Origin: Citrobacter tructae
GTDB taxonomy: Bacteria; Pseudomonadota; Gammaproteobacteria; Enterobacterales; Enterobacteriaceae
Direction of reading: 5' to 3'
NCBI RefSeq assembly: GCF_004684345.1
Contig: NZ_CP038469.1
Location: 1,116,001 to 1,180,000 of the forward strand
Length of the DNA: 64,000 nucleotides
Under the pieces are notes generated by a model. The model saw only the letters and a program-made list of their open reading frames with translations. It searched no databases and was not told the origin of the DNA. A program made the position numbers and the translations under genes. This document shows positions 38,122 to 48,029 of the stretch, one piece after another; position 1 is the stretch's first letter; each line of letters begins with the position of its first letter.

Positions 38122-38742
38122 TTATAAGAAAGGTTTAACGTCGCCGACGCCTTCACGCAACACCACCGGCGAATCATCGGTTAAATCAATCACCGTGGTT
38201 GGCTGCTGACCGAGGTAACCGCCGTGGATGATCAAATCAACCTGCTTCTCCAGACGATCTTTGATCTCTTCGGGATCTGACTCAGTAAATTCACTGCCCG
38301 GCAGCATCAGCGAGGTGGAGAGCATGGGTTCGCCCAGCGCTTCCAGCAATGCCAACGCAATCGGATTGGACGGTACGCGCAGACCGATGGTTTTACGTTT
38401 TTCCTGCAGCAGTCGGCGCGGCACTTCTTTCGTCCCTTTCAGGATGAAGGTGTAGTTGCCCGGCGTATTGTTTTTAATTAAACGAAAGGCGACGTTGTCC
38501 ACGAACGAATAGGTCGACAGCTCGGACAGGTCACGGCACATCAGCGTGAAGTTGTGTCCATCAGGCAGATGGCGGATACGGCAAATGCGCTCCATCGCCC
38601 CTTTATCTTCGATTTTACAGCCCAGCGCGTAGCCTGAATCGGTGGGATACACGATCACCCCACCTTTACGCACAATTTCAACGGCCTGATTGATCAGTCG
38701 TTGCTGTGGGTTATCAGGGTGGATATAAAAAAACTGACTCAT
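38122..38742 (-). CDS. yciO: YciO, YrdC/Sua5-like protein
   Basis: A 206-aa protein of the YrdC/YciO/Sua5 family; YrdC and Sua5 make threonylcarbamoyl-AMP for tRNA t6A, while the YciO role is less certain. The typical phosphate/ATP-binding segment is visible (GGVIVYPTDSGYALG and RIRHLPDGHNFTLMC). Its ATG overlaps the rnm stop by 4 nt (38739-38742). Confidence 0.93.
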   Translation of the reverse strand: MSQFFYIHPDNPQQRLINQAVEIVRKGGVIVYPTDSGYALGCKIEDKGAMERICRIRHLPDGHNFTLMCRDLSELSTYSFVDNVAFRLIKNNTPGNYTFILKGTKEVPRRLLQEKRKTIGLRVPSNPIALALLEALGEPMLSTSLMLPGSEFTESDPEEIKDRLEKQVDLIIHGGYLGQQPTTVIDLTDDSPVVLREGVGDVKPFL

Positions 38743-39617
38743 ATTTTCCTCTCTGTGGTCTCGGGCTGTTCCCAGAGTTGCCAGACGCCTTCAACGCCTG
38801 CGGGCAACCAGAGCTTACGACCCAATTCAATCCACGGACACGGCTGATGAAAATCAGATCCTTGTGATGCCCACAACTGGTGCTGACGCGCCAGGGTCGC
38901 CAAATGGGTACGCTCATTGGGAGACTGTTGACACTGTGCCACTTCCATCGCGTCACCGTGATGTTCGGCAAAATATGCAACCAGTCTTTTCAGCCACTTA
39001 GCGCTAAGATCGTACCGACCAGGATGAGCCAGCACCGCCTTACCGCCAGAATGATGAATGACATCAATAGCTTGTTCTATTGTACACCACTGTGGCGGAA
39101 CGTAACCGGTTTTCCCACGCGCAAGGTATTTTTTAAACACGTCGGCAATGGTTGTCGCTTTGCCGCTCTCGACCAGGAACCGGGCAAAATGGCCTCGCGT
39201 GACGGCTCCACCGTCAGCCAGACGCAACGCCCCTTCCCACGCGCCCGGGATATGCGCTTTGTCCAGTCGCTCAGCAATTAGCTGTGCGCGCTGCTGACGA
39301 CGCGCCGTTTGCTCTGCCAGGAATTCACGCATCATGGGGTGAGCGATATCAATATTCAAACCGACAATATGGATCTCGTGGTTTTCCCAGACCGTGGAAA
39401 TTTCAACGCCGGCTATCAAATTCAACGCTAAACCTGAACGTGAAATTTCTTCTCTTGCCGCCGGAATCGCTGCCGTGGTGTCATGATCGGTAATCGCCAG
39501 TGTCCCGACTCGCATCTCTACCGCACGGTGTACCAACGCTTCAGGCGTCAACCGTCCGTCGGACGCCGTTGTATGACTGTGCAGGTCATAAATCACTGCG
39601 TAATTCGTGTCGCTCAA
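38739..39617 (-). CDS. rnm: Rnm (TrpH, YciV), PHP-domain 5'-3' exoribonuclease
   Basis: A 292-aa metal-dependent PHP-domain nuclease (RNase AM). Metal ligands are seen in YDLHSHTTASDG, ITDHDT and HPGRYDLS. E. coli Rnm digests short oligonucleotides 5'-3' and trims the 5' ends of 5S, 16S and 23S rRNA precursors; it also hydrolyses 3',5'-nucleotide bisphosphates. Divergent from the trp operon, with which its older name trpH is associated only by position. Confidence 0.93.
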   Translation of the reverse strand: MSDTNYAVIYDLHSHTTASDGRLTPEALVHRAVEMRVGTLAITDHDTTAAIPAAREEISRSGLALNLIAGVEISTVWENHEIHIVGLNIDIAHPMMREFLAEQTARRQQRAQLIAERLDKAHIPGAWEGALRLADGGAVTRGHFARFLVESGKATTIADVFKKYLARGKTGYVPPQWCTIEQAIDVIHHSGGKAVLAHPGRYDLSAKWLKRLVAYFAEHHGDAMEVAQCQQSPNERTHLATLARQHQLWASQGSDFHQPCPWIELGRKLWLPAGVEGVWQLWEQPETTERKI

Positions 39618-39690
39618 GGCGGCTCCCGTTTCAATAAATGTCGTATCACGCCCATCATAGCGTTTTCGACAAATTTACTGAAATCAGGTG

Positions 39691-39725
39691 TTGACTTTAT
39701 TCCATCGAACTAGTTAACTAGTACG
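39691..39725 (+). promoter_or_regulatory. trp promoter and TrpR operator
   Basis: -35 TTGACT (39691-39696) and -10 TTAACT (39714-39719) with 17-bp spacing. The operator CGAACTAGTTAACTAGTACG (39706-39725) covers the -10 and is identical to the E. coli trp operator, so TrpR repression by tryptophan is expected. Confidence 0.95.
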
Positions 39726-39755
39726 CAAGTTCACATGAAGAAAAAGGTATCTGAG

Positions 39756-39800
39756 ATGAAAGCAACATATGTCCTGCACGGTTGGTGGCGCACTTCCTGA
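39756..39800 (+). CDS. trpL: trp operon leader peptide TrpL
   Basis: A 14-aa leader peptide, MKATYVLHGWWRTS, with the two adjacent tryptophan codons that sense charged tRNA-Trp. The E. coli peptide ([14 protein letters not shown]) differs at three positions. Ribosome stalling at the Trp codons decides whether the attenuator forms. Confidence 0.96.
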   Translation: MKATYVLHGWWRTS

Positions 39801-39844
39801 TTTCGGGCAGTGTCTTACGTCTGCAATATGCAACCAGATACCCG

Positions 39845-39871
39845 GCCCGCCAACTGAGCGGGCTTTTTTTT
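39845..39871 (+). terminator. trp attenuator
   Basis: Stem GCCCGC (39845-39850) with GCGGGC (39858-39863), followed by eight T residues. This is the 3:4 terminator of the trp leader, 45 bp after the leader peptide stop. Confidence 0.94.
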
Positions 39872-39894
39872 GAACAAAATTAATGAGAATAACG

Positions 39895-41457
39895 ATGCAA
39901 ACACAAAAACCGACACTCGAACTGCTGGCCTGTGAAGCCGCCTACCGTGAGAACCCGACCGCGCTGTTTCATCAGGTCTGCGGCGCACGCCCGGCGACGT
40001 TGTTACTGGAATCCGCCGATATCGACAGCAAGGACGATCTGAAGAGTCTGCTGCTGGTTGACAGTGCATTGCGCATTACTGCATTAGGTGACACTGTCAC
40101 CATCCAGGCATTATCAGCGAATGGCGCCTCCCTGCTCCCGCTGTTGGATACCGCCCTGCCAACGGGGGTTGAAAACGAACAACAACCGAACGCCCGCAAG
40201 CTGCGTTTCCCAGCCGTCAGCCCACTGCTGGATGAAGATGCCCGTTTATGTTCCCTGTCGGTATTTGATACGTTCCGTTTAATGCAGGAACTGGTTAACG
40301 TGCCAGATCAGGAACGTGAAGCCATGTTCTTCGGCGGTTTGTTTTCCTACGATCTGGTCGCCGGATTCGAAGATTTACCCCAGCTTGAAGCCGGCAACCG
40401 TTGCCCTGACTACTGTTTTTATCTTGCTGAAACGCTGATGGTCATTGACCACCAGAAAAAAAGCACCCGCATTCAGGCCAGCGTATTCACCCCCTGCGAG
40501 GACGAAAAACAGCGTCTGACCAGCCGTCTGGCGCAGTTGAGCCAGCAGTTAACTGAACCCGCGCCGCCACTGCCTGTTATTGAGGTTCCGGAAATGCGCT
40601 GCGAGTGTAATCAGAGCGATGAAGAGTTCGGTGCCGTGGTGCGCGGAATGCAAAAAGCCATTCGTGCCGGTGAAATTTTCCAGGTAGTCCCTTCCCGCCG
40701 CTTTTCGCTGCCCTGTCCGTCACCGCTGGCTGCGTACTATGTGCTGAAAAAGAGCAATCCGAGCCCGTACATGTTCTTCATGCAGGATAACGAGTTCACA
40801 TTGTTCGGCGCTTCTCCGGAAAGCTCGCTGAAATACGACGCCACCAGCCGCCAGATTGAAATCTACCCGATTGCCGGGACCCGCCCACGCGGTCGTCGTG
40901 CGGACGGCTCGCTGGATCGCGATCTCGACAGCCGTATTGAACTGGAAATGCGCACCGACCACAAAGAACTTTCCGAGCACCTGATGTTAGTTGATCTGGC
41001 GCGTAATGACCTGGCACGTATCTGTACGCCGGGCAGTCGCTACGTTGCTGACCTCACCAAAGTCGACCGTTATTCCTTCGTGATGCACCTGGTTTCCCGC
41101 GTGGTAGGCGAACTGCGTCACGATCTGGACGTCCTGCATGCTTATCGCGCCTGTATGAACATGGGCACGCTAAGCGGTGCGCCAAAAGTTCGCGCCATGC
41201 AGCTTATCGCCCAGGCTGAAGGCCGTCGCCGTGGCAGCTATGGCGGTGCGGTTGGTTACTTCACCGCCCATGGCGACCTGGATACCTGCATCGTGATCCG
41301 TTCCGCCCTGGTGGAAGACGGTATCGCCACAGTGCAGGCTGGTGCCGGGATTGTTCTGGATTCTGTACCGCAGTCTGAAGCCGATGAAACCCGTAATAAA
41401 GCGCGTGCGGTTCTGCGTGCTATCGCCACCGCGCACCATGCACAGGAGATTTTCTAA
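39895..41457 (+). CDS. trpE: TrpE, anthranilate synthase component I
   Basis: A 520-aa chorismate-utilising subunit converting chorismate and ammonia (from the TrpD glutaminase) to anthranilate. Ser40 in LLLES, the key feedback-inhibition residue, is present. The catalytic C-terminal domain includes FQVVPSRRF and GTLSGAPKVRAMQLI. The ATG at 39895 matches E. coli; the in-frame start at 39883 adds four residues. The stop overlaps the trpD start by one base, giving coupled equimolar synthesis. Confidence 0.97.
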   Translation: MQTQKPTLELLACEAAYRENPTALFHQVCGARPATLLLESADIDSKDDLKSLLLVDSALRITALGDTVTIQALSANGASLLPLLDTALPTGVENEQQPNARKLRFPAVSPLLDEDARLCSLSVFDTFRLMQELVNVPDQEREAMFFGGLFSYDLVAGFEDLPQLEAGNRCPDYCFYLAETLMVIDHQKKSTRIQASVFTPCEDEKQRLTSRLAQLSQQLTEPAPPLPVIEVPEMRCECNQSDEEFGAVVRGMQKAIRAGEIFQVVPSRRFSLPCPSPLAAYYVLKKSNPSPYMFFMQDNEFTLFGASPESSLKYDATSRQIEIYPIAGTRPRGRRADGSLDRDLDSRIELEMRTDHKELSEHLMLVDLARNDLARICTPGSRYVADLTKVDRYSFVMHLVSRVVGELRHDLDVLHAYRACMNMGTLSGAPKVRAMQLIAQAEGRRRGSYGGAVGYFTAHGDLDTCIVIRSALVEDGIATVQAGAGIVLDSVPQSEADETRNKARAVLRAIATAHHAQEIF

Positions 41458-43052
41458 TGGCTGACATTCTGCTGCTCGATAACATCGACTCATTTACTTA
41501 TAACTTGGCAGATCAGCTGCGTACCAACGGTCATAACGTGGTGATTTACCGTAATCATATCCCGGCGCAGACCTTAATTGACCGTTTAGCCACCATGAAA
41601 AACCCGGTGCTGATGCTCTCCCCTGGCCCGGGCGCGCCAAGCGAAGCGGGCTGCATGCCGGAGCTACTGACCCGACTGCGCGGCAAGCTGCCGATCATCG
41701 GTATTTGCCTTGGGCATCAGGCGATTGTTGAAGCCTACGGCGGGTATGTGGGTCAGGCAGGTGAAATTCTACACGGTAAAGCTTCCAGCATTGAACACGA
41801 CGGCCAGGAGATGTTCGCCGGTCTGGCTAATCCGCTGCCGGTGGCGCGCTACCATTCACTGGTCGGCAGCAACGTACCGGCGGGATTAACCATTAACGCC
41901 CACTTCAACGGCATGGTGATGGCGGTGCGTCACGACACTGACCGCGTGTGCGGATTCCAGTTCCATCCGGAGTCAATTCTCACCACCCAGGGCGCACGTC
42001 TGCTGGAACAAACGCTGGCCTGGGCGCAACAGAAGCTTGAGCAAACCAACACGCTACAACCGATTCTGGAGAAACTGTATCAGGCTCAGACACTGTCTCA
42101 GCAAGAGAGTCACCAGTTGTTCTCTGCGGTCGTGCGCGGTGAACTGAAGCCGGAACAGCTTGCTGCCGCATTGGTCAGTATGAAAGTGCGCGGCGAGCAT
42201 CCTAATGAGATTGCCGGTGCGGCGACCGCCCTGCTGGAAAATGCAGCCCCGTTCCCACGTCCGGACTATCTGTTTGCCGATATTGTCGGGACCGGCGGCG
42301 ACGGCAGCAACAGTATCAATATTTCCACCGCCAGTGCGTTCGTCGCCGCAGCCTGTGGTTTAAAAGTGGCGAAACACGGCAACCGTAGCGTTTCCAGTAA
42401 GTCTGGTTCATCGGATCTGCTGGCAGCCTTTGGCATCAATCTGGATATGAATGCTGATAAGTCGCGCCTGGCGCTCGACGAACTGGGTGTGTGTTTCCTG
42501 TTTGCACCGAAGTACCACACCGGTTTTCGTCACGCTATGCCGGTTCGCCAGCAGCTCAAAACCCGCACGCTGTTTAACGTGCTCGGGCCGTTGATTAACC
42601 CGGCGCATCCACCGCTAGCGCTGATCGGCGTTTACAGCCCGGAACTGGTCCTGCCGATTGCCGAAACGCTGCGTGTGCTGGGATATCAGCGTGCCGCCGT
42701 GGTACACAGCGGCGGAATGGATGAAGTTTCACTGCATGCACCAACCATTGTGGCCGAGTTGCATGACGGCGAAATCAAGAGCTATCAGCTGACGGCAGAC
42801 GACTTTGGCCTGACGCCATACCACCAGGAACAGCTGGCGGGCGGCACGCCGGAAGAAAACCGTGACATTCTCAGTCGCTTGCTACAAGGTAAAGGTGAAG
42901 CCGCGCACGAGGCCGCTGTGGCGGCGAATGTCGCCATGTTAATGCGCCTGCACGGCGAAGAAGATTTAAAAGCCAACGCACAAATCGTGATTAATGTACT
43001 GCGTAGCGGTGCGGCCTATGACCGGGTCACTGCGCTGGCAGCAAGAGGGTAA
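41457..43052 (+). CDS. trpD: TrpD (TrpGD), fused glutamine amidotransferase and anthranilate phosphoribosyltransferase
   Basis: A 531-aa bifunctional protein. The N-terminal ~195 residues are a class I glutamine amidotransferase (nucleophile in GICLGHQAI; His and Glu in FHPES) that feeds ammonia to TrpE. The C-terminal part is anthranilate phosphoribosyltransferase with the PRPP-binding GTGGDGSNSINISTA. The fusion is typical of E. coli and its relatives. Confidence 0.97.
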   Translation: MADILLLDNIDSFTYNLADQLRTNGHNVVIYRNHIPAQTLIDRLATMKNPVLMLSPGPGAPSEAGCMPELLTRLRGKLPIIGICLGHQAIVEAYGGYVGQAGEILHGKASSIEHDGQEMFAGLANPLPVARYHSLVGSNVPAGLTINAHFNGMVMAVRHDTDRVCGFQFHPESILTTQGARLLEQTLAWAQQKLEQTNTLQPILEKLYQAQTLSQQESHQLFSAVVRGELKPEQLAAALVSMKVRGEHPNEIAGAATALLENAAPFPRPDYLFADIVGTGGDGSNSINISTASAFVAAACGLKVAKHGNRSVSSKSGSSDLLAAFGINLDMNADKSRLALDELGVCFLFAPKYHTGFRHAMPVRQQLKTRTLFNVLGPLINPAHPPLALIGVYSPELVLPIAETLRVLGYQRAAVVHSGGMDEVSLHAPTIVAELHDGEIKSYQLTADDFGLTPYHQEQLAGGTPEENRDILSRLLQGKGEAAHEAAVAANVAMLMRLHGEEDLKANAQIVINVLRSGAAYDRVTALAARG

Positions 43053-44414
43053 ATGATGCAAACCGTTTTAGCGAAAATTGTTGCAGACAAGGCGATTTGG
43101 GTAGAAGCCCGCAAACAACAGCAACCGCTGGCCAGCTTTCAAAATGATATTCTGCCAAGCGCGCGTCACTTTTACGATGCGCTGCAAGGCGCGCGTACCG
43201 CGTTTATTCTGGAGTGCAAAAAAGCCTCCCCGTCAAAAGGTGTGATCCGTGATGACTTCGACCCGGCACAGATTGCGGGCGTGTATAAACATTATGCCTC
43301 GGCGATTTCCGTACTCACTGACGAGAAATACTTCCAGGGAAGTTTTGATTTTCTGCCAGTCGTCAGTCGCATCGCACCACAACCGATTCTGTGTAAGGAC
43401 TTTATTATCGATCCTTACCAAATTTACCTGGCGCGCCACTACCAGGCTGACGCCTGTTTACTGATGCTGTCGGTATTGGATGACGAACAATATCGTCAGC
43501 TCGCCTCTGTCGCACACAGCCTGAAAATGGGCGTGCTGACCGAGGTCAGCAACGAAGAAGAGCTGGAACGTGCCATTGCGCTTGGCGCAAAAGTCGTGGG
43601 TATAAACAACCGTGACCTGCGTGACTTGTCGATTGATCTCAATCGCACCCGCCAGTTGGCACCGCGACTGGGACACGGCGTGACCGTGATCAGCGAATCC
43701 GGCATTAATACCTACGGACAGGTGCGCGAACTGAGCCACTTCGCCAACGGTTTCCTGATTGGCTCCGCGCTGATGTCCCATAACGATCTGCATGCAGCGG
43801 TGCGTCGCGTGTTGCTCGGCGAGAACAAAGTATGCGGCCTGACGCGCGCGCAGGATGCCAACGCAGCGTATGAATCTGGCGCGATTTATGGCGGACTGAT
43901 TTTTGTCCCTTCTTCGCCACGCGCAGTCAGTATTGAGCAGGCGCGTGAAGTCATGACAGGTGCGCCGCTACAGTATGTCGGCGTGTTTCGCGACAGCAAT
44001 ATTGATGACGTGTGCGCCGCCGTCGGGCATTTGTTGCTGACAGCAGTGCAACTCCACGGGAACGAAGATCAGACCTATGTCGACACGCTGCGCGCAGCAT
44101 TGCCGCAACAGGTGCAAATCTGGAAGGCGTTGAGCGTGGGCGAATCACTGCCTGCCCGTCGCTATCAGCATATTGATAAATACGTTTTCGACAACGGCCA
44201 GGGCGGCAGCGGGCAGCGCTTTGACTGGTCTCTGCTGGGCGGACAATCGCTGGATAACGTTTTACTGGCTGGCGGGCTCGGTGCAGATAACTGCGTCGAG
44301 GCGGCTAAAACCGGCTGTGCCGGTCTCGATTTTAATTCTGGCGTAGAGTCGCAGCCTGGCATCAAAGATGCTCGTCTACTGGCCTCGGTCTTTCAAACAC
44401 TGCGCGCATATTAA
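43053..44414 (+). CDS. trpC: TrpC (TrpCF), indole-3-glycerol phosphate synthase / phosphoribosylanthranilate isomerase
   Basis: A 453-aa fusion of two TIM barrels. The N-terminal domain is indoleglycerol-phosphate synthase (FILECKKASPSKG, SVLTDEKYFQG); the C-terminal domain is PRA isomerase (KVCGLTRAQDA, DNGQGGSGQRFDW). It starts immediately after the trpD stop with two tandem ATGs; the first is used here. Confidence 0.97.
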   Translation: MMQTVLAKIVADKAIWVEARKQQQPLASFQNDILPSARHFYDALQGARTAFILECKKASPSKGVIRDDFDPAQIAGVYKHYASAISVLTDEKYFQGSFDFLPVVSRIAPQPILCKDFIIDPYQIYLARHYQADACLLMLSVLDDEQYRQLASVAHSLKMGVLTEVSNEEELERAIALGAKVVGINNRDLRDLSIDLNRTRQLAPRLGHGVTVISESGINTYGQVRELSHFANGFLIGSALMSHNDLHAAVRRVLLGENKVCGLTRAQDANAAYESGAIYGGLIFVPSSPRAVSIEQAREVMTGAPLQYVGVFRDSNIDDVCAAVGHLLLTAVQLHGNEDQTYVDTLRAALPQQVQIWKALSVGESLPARRYQHIDKYVFDNGQGGSGQRFDWSLLGGQSLDNVLLAGGLGADNCVEAAKTGCAGLDFNSGVESQPGIKDARLLASVFQTLRAY

Positions 44415-44424
44415 GGAAAAGGAC

Positions 44425-45618
44425 ATGACAACATTACTCAACCCCTACTTTGGTGAATTTGGCGGCATGTATGTGCCACAGATTCTGATGCCTGCGCTGC
44501 GCCAGCTGGAAGATGCCTTCGTCAGCGCGCAAAAAGATCCTGAGTTTCAGGCGCAGTTTACCGACCTGCTGAAAAACTACGCGGGTCGTCCTACCGCTCT
44601 GACCAAATGTCAAAACATTACCGCAGGCACAAACACCACGCTGTATCTCAAACGTGAAGACTTACTGCACGGCGGCGCACACAAGACTAACCAGGTGTTG
44701 GGTCAGGCGTTACTGGCAAAGCGCATGGGTAAAACCGAGATCATCGCCGAAACGGGTGCTGGTCAACACGGCGTCGCTTCCGCACTCGCCTGTGCCTTGC
44801 TTGGCTTGAAGTGTCGCATCTATATGGGCGCGAAAGACATCGAACGTCAGTCACCCAACGTGTTCCGTATGCGTTTGATGGGCGCCGAGGTGATCCCGGT
44901 CCATAGCGGTTCCGCAACGCTGAAGGATGCCTGTAACGAAGCGCTGCGCGACTGGTCTGGCAGCTACGATACCGCGCACTATATGCTCGGTACGGCGGCT
45001 GGCCCGCATCCGTTCCCGACCATTGTGCGTGAATTCCAGCGCATGATCGGTGAAGAAACCAAAGCGCAGATCCTCGAAAAAGAAGGCCGTCTGCCGGATG
45101 CTGTTATCGCCTGTGTGGGCGGCGGGTCGAATGCTATCGGTATGTTTGCTGACTTTATTAATGAAACCAGCGTCGGGCTAATTGGCGTTGAGCCGGGCGG
45201 TCACGGGATTGAATCCGGTGAACACGGCGCGCCGTTGAAGCATGGCCGCGTCGGGATTTACTTCGGCATGAAGTCGCCGATGATGCAAACCGAAGAGGGA
45301 CAGATCGAAGAGTCCTACTCGATCTCTGCCGGTCTGGATTTCCCGTCCGTTGGGCCACAGCATGCCTACCTGAACAGTATTGGCCGTGCCGACTATGTAT
45401 CGATTACCGATGACGAAGCGCTGGACGCTTTCAAAACTCTGTGCCTGCACGAAGGTATCATCCCGGCTCTGGAGTCATCCCATGCCCTGGCCCACGCGTT
45501 GAAAATGATGCGTGACAATCCTGAAAAAGAGCAGCTGCTGGTGGTTAACCTCTCCGGTCGCGGCGACAAAGACATTTTCACCGTACACGATATTCTGAAA
45601 GCGCGAGGGGAAATCTGA
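44425..45618 (+). CDS. trpB: TrpB, tryptophan synthase beta chain
   Basis: A 397-aa PLP-dependent enzyme that condenses indole with serine. The cofactor lysine is Lys87 in GGAHKTNQ; the phosphate loop is GGGSNAIG. It forms an alpha2-beta2 complex with TrpA, channelling indole. The in-frame start at 44368 lies inside trpC; the ATG at 44425 behind AAGGAAAAGG matches the E. coli length. The stop overlaps trpA by one base. Confidence 0.97.
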   Translation: MTTLLNPYFGEFGGMYVPQILMPALRQLEDAFVSAQKDPEFQAQFTDLLKNYAGRPTALTKCQNITAGTNTTLYLKREDLLHGGAHKTNQVLGQALLAKRMGKTEIIAETGAGQHGVASALACALLGLKCRIYMGAKDIERQSPNVFRMRLMGAEVIPVHSGSATLKDACNEALRDWSGSYDTAHYMLGTAAGPHPFPTIVREFQRMIGEETKAQILEKEGRLPDAVIACVGGGSNAIGMFADFINETSVGLIGVEPGGHGIESGEHGAPLKHGRVGIYFGMKSPMMQTEEGQIEESYSISAGLDFPSVGPQHAYLNSIGRADYVSITDDEALDAFKTLCLHEGIIPALESSHALAHALKMMRDNPEKEQLLVVNLSGRGDKDIFTVHDILKARGEI

Positions 45619-46424
45619 TGGAACGTTATGAAAACCTGTTTACACAACTGAAGGACCGCAAAGAAGGTGCATTTGTCCCCTTCGTCACCCTCGGCGACCC
45701 TTCTGTTGAGCACTCTCTGAAAATTATTGATACGCTGATCGAAGCGGGTGCCGACGCGCTGGAACTCGGTATTCCGTTCTCCGATCCGCTGGCTGACGGT
45801 CCAACCATTCAGGAAGCCACCTTACGTGCGTTTGCGGCGGGCGTGACGCCATCACAGTGTTTTGAAATGCTGGCGCTGATTCGCCAGAAACACCCTACCA
45901 TCCCTATTGGTCTGCTGATGTACGCCAATCTGGTGTTCAACAAGGGTATTGATGAATTCTACGCCCAGTGTGAAAAAGTCGGTGTCGATTCTGTATTGGT
46001 GGCTGATGTGCCGGTAGAAGAATCAGCCCCGTTCAGGACGGCCGCGCTGCGCCACAACGTTGCGCCTATTTTCATCTGCCCACCTAACGCCGATGACGAA
46101 TTGCTGCGCCAGATTGCCACCAATGGCCGCGGTTATACCTATCTGCTGTCACGAGCAGGCGTAACCGGTGCAGAAAACCGTGCGGCGTTACCACTGCATC
46201 ATCTGGTGGAAAAATTGAAAGAGTACAATGCGCCGCCTGCTTTACAGGGCTTCGGTATCTCTGCACCTGAGCAGGTAACGGGAGCTATTGAAGCAGGTGC
46301 CGCTGGGGCGATTTCTGGCTCGGCGATAGTCAAAATCATCGAGAAAAATGTCGCTGCACCAGAACAGATGCTGGCTGAGTTAAAAGCTTTTGTCAGTGCG
46401 ATGAAAGCCGCCACACATCAGTAA
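45618..46424 (+). CDS. trpA: TrpA, tryptophan synthase alpha chain
   Basis: A 268-aa TIM-barrel subunit that cleaves indole-3-glycerol phosphate to indole and glyceraldehyde-3-phosphate. Catalytic Glu49 (DALELG) and Asp60 (FSDPLAD) are present. It is the last gene of the operon, followed by the trp terminator. From here on, the gene order departs from E. coli K-12. Confidence 0.97.
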   Translation: MERYENLFTQLKDRKEGAFVPFVTLGDPSVEHSLKIIDTLIEAGADALELGIPFSDPLADGPTIQEATLRAFAAGVTPSQCFEMLALIRQKHPTIPIGLLMYANLVFNKGIDEFYAQCEKVGVDSVLVADVPVEESAPFRTAALRHNVAPIFICPPNADDELLRQIATNGRGYTYLLSRAGVTGAENRAALPLHHLVEKLKEYNAPPALQGFGISAPEQVTGAIEAGAAGAISGSAIVKIIEKNVAAPEQMLAELKAFVSAMKAATHQ

Positions 46425-46433
46425 AATGAAACG

Positions 46434-46455
46434 ACCGCCAGAGGTTTCTGGCGGT
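46434..46455 (+). terminator. trp operon terminator
   Basis: 9-bp perfect stem ACCGCCAGA (46434-46442) and TCTGGCGGT (46447-46455), followed by TTACCTTTCTTTC. Confidence 0.85.
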
Positions 46456-47928
46456 TTACCTTTCTTTCGCCTGCTTCATTTGGTACATGGCGCTATCCGC
46501 ATTCTGAATAGCCACATCCAGTTGGCCATTCACCTCCGCAATTCCCCACGACACCGACAGCGGTACGGTATGACCATCCACTACAAACACGTGATTGTTG
46601 ACCTGCCCGCTAATACGCTCGGCGATGGCGATAGCGTCATTCGCCTGAGAGCGAAACAGCAGGATCATAAACTCATCCCCACCGGTACGAATCACCAGAT
46701 CATGGCTGGTTCGGGTATTAGACAACATTCTGTTGGCAATGATTTGCAGCGCACGATCCCCAGCCGCGTGTCCCCAGGTGTCGTTGACAGCCTTGAACTT
46801 ATTACAATCCAGTAGCACGACCGAGCAATGAGATAAATCCCGGCGTTTAATAATGTCGAGGATCCTACGGTTAAAGCACCCCGTCAGGGAATCGATATAC
46901 ACTTTGAGGTCACTTTCATTCAACCACGACTTCAGCGAAAAGCTGATAATAATGAAGAAGAATGGCGCCAGCAAAATAACAATTCCGGCATGGGGATCGC
47001 GAACCATAAAGCGACCTAATGAAATTGAATAGTGCAGCGCATACTTTTCTGACAATAACCTGACATTGGCGTTGCTTATAGCGGCACATTTACCGGCTAA
47101 ACAGAGACTCTCTTGATTGAGTAAATTAACCAATGCCACGTTAAGCCCCTGCGGGACCTGGTATTCAAACGCGCTGGCCAACTCTTCCTGCAGTTCAGAT
47201 TTCGAATGGTCATAGACCAGATAGGCCACGATATGATCAGAGATGTCCTCACCCGACAGATCGTAAATATAACTCACTACGCTGTACGCTTTGTCACCAG
47301 TGATTTTATCGGTATAAAGATCGGTCGAACTGAGGGCTTTATTTTTGACGTTTTTTTGCAATAACCGGGTATAGAAATCAACCGGTGGATAAAAAAAGTT
47401 GGAAATATCCAGAGCCATCTCTGAATCAGAAAAAGTAAAATTGCGTGAATCGGCTGGCGTAAACCAGTAAAAATACTCAGCGTCTTTGGCAATGATATAA
47501 CGATGTGCGTCAAAGGTACCCGGATTAAGTTCATTAACCATGCCGCGAATAAACTCTGCGGCGGTAAACATACACAGGGCCTGTTGACTGGCCTGTTTAG
47601 CAATAATGGCTCCTGACGCCGAATGTACCCGCTTTCGGTCGGCGTTGATTCCCCATTCCCCCGCCTCCCGTGGAACAAAGCGCGATACATCACCACATCT
47701 TTCGCCATTACTGATGTGATGATAGCGCTCCCCAATAGCATCTGAGAGCAGTTCATTGTCGTTAAAGATGTCCATGAGACGCGATTGTAGACGATTGATT
47801 CCATCACTCGCGGTAGCCATACGCTGTTCGTAAATGATAAACAGAAACAGTGAAGTAAATATCAGTGTAATGAGGCCCGAGACCAGCAATGCCTGCCTGT
47901 TTCTGAGCTTATCCTGCACAATCTTCAC
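46456..47928 (-). CDS. Membrane-anchored diguanylate cyclase
   Basis: A 490-aa protein with a membrane helix at ~13-34, an extracytoplasmic sensor region of about 275 residues, a second helix at ~313-335 and a C-terminal GGDEF domain. The signature is intact (GGDEF at 416-420, in RTGGDEF), so c-di-GMP synthesis is likely. The usual inhibitory RxxD site before the signature reads TSHD, lacking the arginine, so product inhibition through it may be weak or absent. Two cysteines in a CLAGKC segment of the periplasmic part could form a disulfide. I cannot match it to a named E. coli cyclase. It converges on the trp operon in the position where E. coli K-12 has yciGFE. Confidence 0.88.
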   Translation of the reverse strand: MKIVQDKLRNRQALLVSGLITLIFTSLFLFIIYEQRMATASDGINRLQSRLMDIFNDNELLSDAIGERYHHISNGERCGDVSRFVPREAGEWGINADRKRVHSASGAIIAKQASQQALCMFTAAEFIRGMVNELNPGTFDAHRYIIAKDAEYFYWFTPADSRNFTFSDSEMALDISNFFYPPVDFYTRLLQKNVKNKALSSTDLYTDKITGDKAYSVVSYIYDLSGEDISDHIVAYLVYDHSKSELQEELASAFEYQVPQGLNVALVNLLNQESLCLAGKCAAISNANVRLLSEKYALHYSISLGRFMVRDPHAGIVILLAPFFFIIISFSLKSWLNESDLKVYIDSLTGCFNRRILDIIKRRDLSHCSVVLLDCNKFKAVNDTWGHAAGDRALQIIANRMLSNTRTSHDLVIRTGGDEFMILLFRSQANDAIAIAERISGQVNNHVFVVDGHTVPLSVSWGIAEVNGQLDVAIQNADSAMYQMKQAKER

Positions 47929-48029
47929 GAGTCCACCCTGATGGTTATCAGCATTGCTAAATCAGTTACCTGAGCGCTAAGTTACAGATTTACACACATA
48001 AAAGCACATCTTATTAACAAAAACACAAA

